Below the pieces are notes generated by a model. It worked only from the letters and a program-made list of their open reading frames with translations. It was not told where the DNA came from and ran no database searches. 64,000 nucleotides of DNA from Pseudomonas fluorescens (GTDB taxonomy: Bacteria > Pseudomonadota > Gammaproteobacteria > Pseudomonadales > Pseudomonadaceae). Below, one piece after another: positions 61,910-64,000 of this stretch. Position 1 is the first letter of the stretch. Each line of letters starts with the position of its first letter. A program made the translations under genes and the position numbers. Location of the stretch: contig NZ_CABVHK010000001.1 of NCBI RefSeq assembly GCF_902497785.1, forward strand, positions 479,578-543,577. Direction: 5' to 3'.

Positions 61910-62114
61910 ATAGCTGACGATTAGATATTCCGTTGTCATGTTTTTCCAAGTGATAAAGATCAATTGGTTCGAGTTTAGCCTCTACACAAACAATGTCCAC
62001 TAACAGTTCTGCTAGGTTTTCATGCGGAAATACTTGATGTAGGGTCTCCGCAACCCTCCATCGAGTATTCGGCCATGGTTCAAGAAAGAGTTCTTTCGCA
62101 GCGAAATTTCCCAC
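61908..62114 (-). pseudogene. Possible short or remnant ORF, 68 aa
   Basis: Minus-strand frame with protein-like composition (RVAETLHQVFPHENLAELLV, then EPIDLYHLEKHDNG) that ends exactly at the bidirectional terminator. The only start is a GTG inside the beginning of the divergent phospholipase-like gene, with no good ribosome site. It may be the end of a truncated gene at the edge of a low-GC insert, or chance. Confidence 0.25.
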
Positions 62115-64000
62115 AGCGCATGGTTGGAGTTTTGATCACTTTGTTTTTCAGCCTCCTGTTCTCTGGTTGCGTTGAAAAAGCGGCGGAGGACCCTGAAGCT
62201 CAAAAAACGGGTGGGGTATTGAGTGGAGGCGTTGCGGCATACGAGCCTTACAATGTGGCGGATAAATATGATATCCCCTTCAATAAAGTTACGCGGGTTA
62301 CCGCGCATAATGCGTATGAAGACCCGATGGAAAAACAACTGGCACGAGGTGTGCGGGGGTTTATGTTGGATCTGCATTACTCAGCCGGTCCTGCTTACGC
62401 TCTCCCGCTGAGGCTGTGCCATGTCTCGGCAATTGACTATTGCGGTCCGAGCAGTAAGAGTTTTGTCGCTGAAATGAATAATATTTTCATGCCGTTTCTC
62501 AAATCCCATCCCAACGAAATTATCACCATACATCTGGAAACCAAAGTCAGGAAGCAAGATCTCCTTTCTACGTTCGAACAGATACCTGATCTTGCTAAAT
62601 ACGTATTTGATCCAGCGAAAATTGATACAAGCAAGGGTTGGCCTACCCTTCGTCAAATGATTGAGAACAATCAGAGAATAATATTTATAGCGGACAGTGA
62701 TGGTGTTGCGGGTAACTACATTGTGCATGAAAACACTGATCAACAGGCTAAAATATTTGTAATAAGGGACAGATCGCTCGAGACGCAGAATGTCTATAAT
62801 TTAGGTGACAATGCTTTAAACCACAACTGGTCATGCACAACTCGCTGGGAATCTCATTGGTCTGACCACCAGCCAGCGGTCCCCTGCACCACAAAGGGTG
62901 TGCCGGAAGGCTGTCCGATAGCTGCTGTCCCATGCCAGGTAGAAGGTATACCTAAGGGCTGTCCACATTTAGGAGTTACTTGCCAGGTAGAGGGCATACC
63001 TAAAGGCTGTCCGATAGAAAAAATCGCTTGTGTAGTAAACCCTCAGCCCGCTGGTTGCCCTATCGCGGAAGTTCCATCAAGATTGGTACAGGGGGTTGAT
63101 ATTGATCCAGCAAAAGCAGGCAATTACACCGGCAATCTAAGTCGCCTATTTGTCATGAATCAGTTTCATGCTTGGATGAAGTCGATAGGTGACGCTGGTA
63201 ATATCGATAATAACCTGACTTACCTGGAGCGTCGTGTCGACGATCACTGCAAAGCAGCTGCGGCAGGTGTGCGCATAATCCCAAATGAAATTGCTATTGA
63301 TTACACAAACATCGGTGATGCTCAGCCGTACGCAGATGCGTTGACGCACGGCGGGACTTATTTCTATGAGAAGAAAAATGCAGATACAACTGGAGATACC
63401 ACCTGTGTGTTGCCGGCGGGTCAAGACTACAAACTAACGCTCCCGTCAAATGGTTGTGAGAACGACGAAATCCAGTCGCTCAGACTTCGTGGGTTATCCA
63501 AAGGAACACGAATGCTCCTTCAGGACTCCAAGACCAGCAATGAGGATGATTATCTAAAGATTCTTGTTAAAGAAGATATTGATCTGGTAAATGGGATAGT
63601 GATTCCCAGCGTTGAGCAAAGCATCAGTAATAAATTTATTGAGGCTCGCTATGTTAGAAACGACGGTATGGGAGGCGGTGTATCTCGTATCACAATCGAA
63701 AAAAATCCGACGCAGTTTGATGACGCTGCCGTCAGTTTAATGGAAGGCGATAATGGCAGTCAGAATATCACCTGCACAATTCCCCTGACTGCCGCTCTCA
63801 CAAGGGATATGAAAGGCGAGTGCGACAATGATGAAACCAAATCCGCAATCATTTCTGTGGCTAAAGCGGGAACCGTAATGACGTTGTATGGCAATTGGGG
63901 GTCAAACAACTGTGATCAGGGTTGTGTGGAGGTCGTAGCCAAACGTAACCTGTACCATAAAGTCATTAATAACTACGAAACCAGTTTTGAAGATGATGAT
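62075..64000 (+). CDS. Lipoprotein with PI-PLC X domain and Cys repeats (3' end outside window)
   Basis: Open frame of at least 642 codons that continues past the window. The ATG at 62075 gives an n-region with Arg and a hydrophobic stretch ending in lipobox FSGC (Cys32). A second start at 62120 is possible but leaves no charged n-region. PI-PLC X-domain features are TAHNAYE (His78), VRGFMLDLHY (Arg94, Asp99), LCHVS (His116) and IITIHLETK. Residues 270-333 are four 16-residue repeats. After about residue 335 the X domain resumes (VDDHCKAAAAGVRIIPNEIA), then a Cys-rich beta domain follows. Clearly lower GC and rarer codons than its neighbours point to acquisition. A surface or secreted phosphodiesterase is likely. 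Confidence 0.85.
   Translation, partial: MVQERVLSQRNFPQRMVGVLITLFFSLLFSGCVEKAAEDPEAQKTGGVLSGGVAAYEPYNVADKYDIPFNKVTRVTAHNAYEDPMEKQLARGVRGFMLDLHYSAGPAYALPLRLCHVSAIDYCGPSSKSFVAEMNNIFMPFLKSHPNEIITIHLETKVRKQDLLSTFEQIPDLAKYVFDPAKIDTSKGWPTLRQMIENNQRIIFIADSDGVAGNYIVHENTDQQAKIFVIRDRSLETQNVYNLGDNALNHNWSCTTRWESHWSDHQPAVPCTTKGVPEGCPIAAVPCQVEGIPKGCPHLGVTCQVEGIPKGCPIEKIACVVNPQPAGCPIAEVPSRLVQGVDIDPAKAGNYTGNLSRLFVMNQFHAWMKSIGDAGNIDNNLTYLERRVDDHCKAAAAGVRIIPNEIAIDYTNIGDAQPYADALTHGGTYFYEKKNADTTGDTTCVLPAGQDYKLTLPSNGCENDEIQSLRLRGLSKGTRMLLQDSKTSNEDDYLKILVKEDIDLVNGIVIPSVEQSISNKFIEARYVRNDGMGGGVSRITIEKNPTQFDDAAVSLMEGDNGSQNITCTIPLTAALTRDMKGECDNDETKSAIISVAKAGTVMTLYGNWGSNNCDQGCVEVVAKRNLYHKVINNYETSFEDDD

Noticed and set aside
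62012-62377. Minus-strand ORF over the start of the PI-PLC gene
   Set aside because: Overlaps a recognised domain on the plus strand and has no support.
62882-63073. CRISPR-like array suggested by the regular repeats
   Set aside because: The repeats are in frame and encode a 16-residue protein repeat without unique spacers.

Overview
The window comes from the chromosome of a fluorescent-group Pseudomonas (P. fluorescens lineage, species not assignable by eye). The reasons are the GC-rich coding style, the many GTGGGAGCGAGC-type REP palindromes between genes, the benzoate/catechol genes with CatR and BenR regulators, a Pseudomonas-type auxiliary Hcp module, and galU, modABC and puu genes of pseudomonad type. 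No rRNA, CRISPR array, integrase or insertion sequence was seen. Two tRNA genes are present.

Layout. 0-3 kb: REP pair, a longer structured intergenic repeat, a small unknown gene, a YedK/SRAP protein and a lipoprotein polysaccharide deacetylase. 3-14.1 kb: a complete benzoate-to-muconolactone pathway (catR < > catBCA, benR, benABC, benD). Between benR and benA sits a minus-strand three-gene type VI module (hcp, glycine-zipper effector candidate, membrane immunity candidate). 14.1-18.7 kb: hydrolase, NUDIX, several small unknowns, and an Rrf2 regulator divergent from a type II NADH dehydrogenase-like flavoprotein. 18.8-22.1 kb: puuB-puuR-puuA for gamma-glutamylputrescine metabolism. 22.5-22.9 kb: tRNA-Cys and tRNA-Leu. 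23-48 kb: a catabolic and uptake block that I cannot match to a characterised pathway. 48-49.8 kb: small unknown genes. 49.8-53.5 kb: topoisomerase IB and modABC with a ModE-type palindrome. 53.7-59.2 kb: nitronate monooxygenase-like protein, AcuI/YhdH, and a 2OG oxygenase-alkB-ada alkylation-repair operon. 59.4-61.8 kb: small lipoproteins and galU. 62.1 kb to the end: a low-GC lipoprotein with a PI-PLC X domain that runs off the window.

The 23-48 kb block is the most interesting part. On the minus strand a tightly overlapping operon encodes a biotin carrier, a biotin carboxylase, two HMGL/oxaloacetate-decarboxylase-type carboxyltransferase homologues with changed active-site positions, a DUF35 OB-fold protein, an acyl-CoA ligase, a thiolase-fold protein without the usual nucleophilic cysteine (Ltp2-aldolase-like), a zinc alcohol dehydrogenase and an acyl-CoA carboxylase beta-type subunit. 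Divergently the plus strand has a second free biotinyl domain, a GntR/FCD regulator, a second ligase, a second beta-type carboxyltransferase, an MFS carrier, a YeiH-type exporter, and the DUF1302/DUF1329/YCF48/RND set often found near genes for hydrophobic substrates. Two copies of an almost identical 19-bp operator (ATTGTC[AG]ACAAT[CA]AGACAA) sit in the divergent region and in front of the second ligase, which ties both arms to the GntR regulator. I infer a regulon that activates, carboxylates or transcarboxylates, and then cleaves a hydrophobic or branched acid, but the substrate is unknown.

Regulatory sites that could be read directly: a CatR/BenM-type ATAC-N7-GTAT site at catB, tandem BenR/XylS-type TGCA-N6-GGATA sites at benA, a perfect ModE palindrome upstream of modA, and a promoter with repeated TTTCATGA motifs at puuB.
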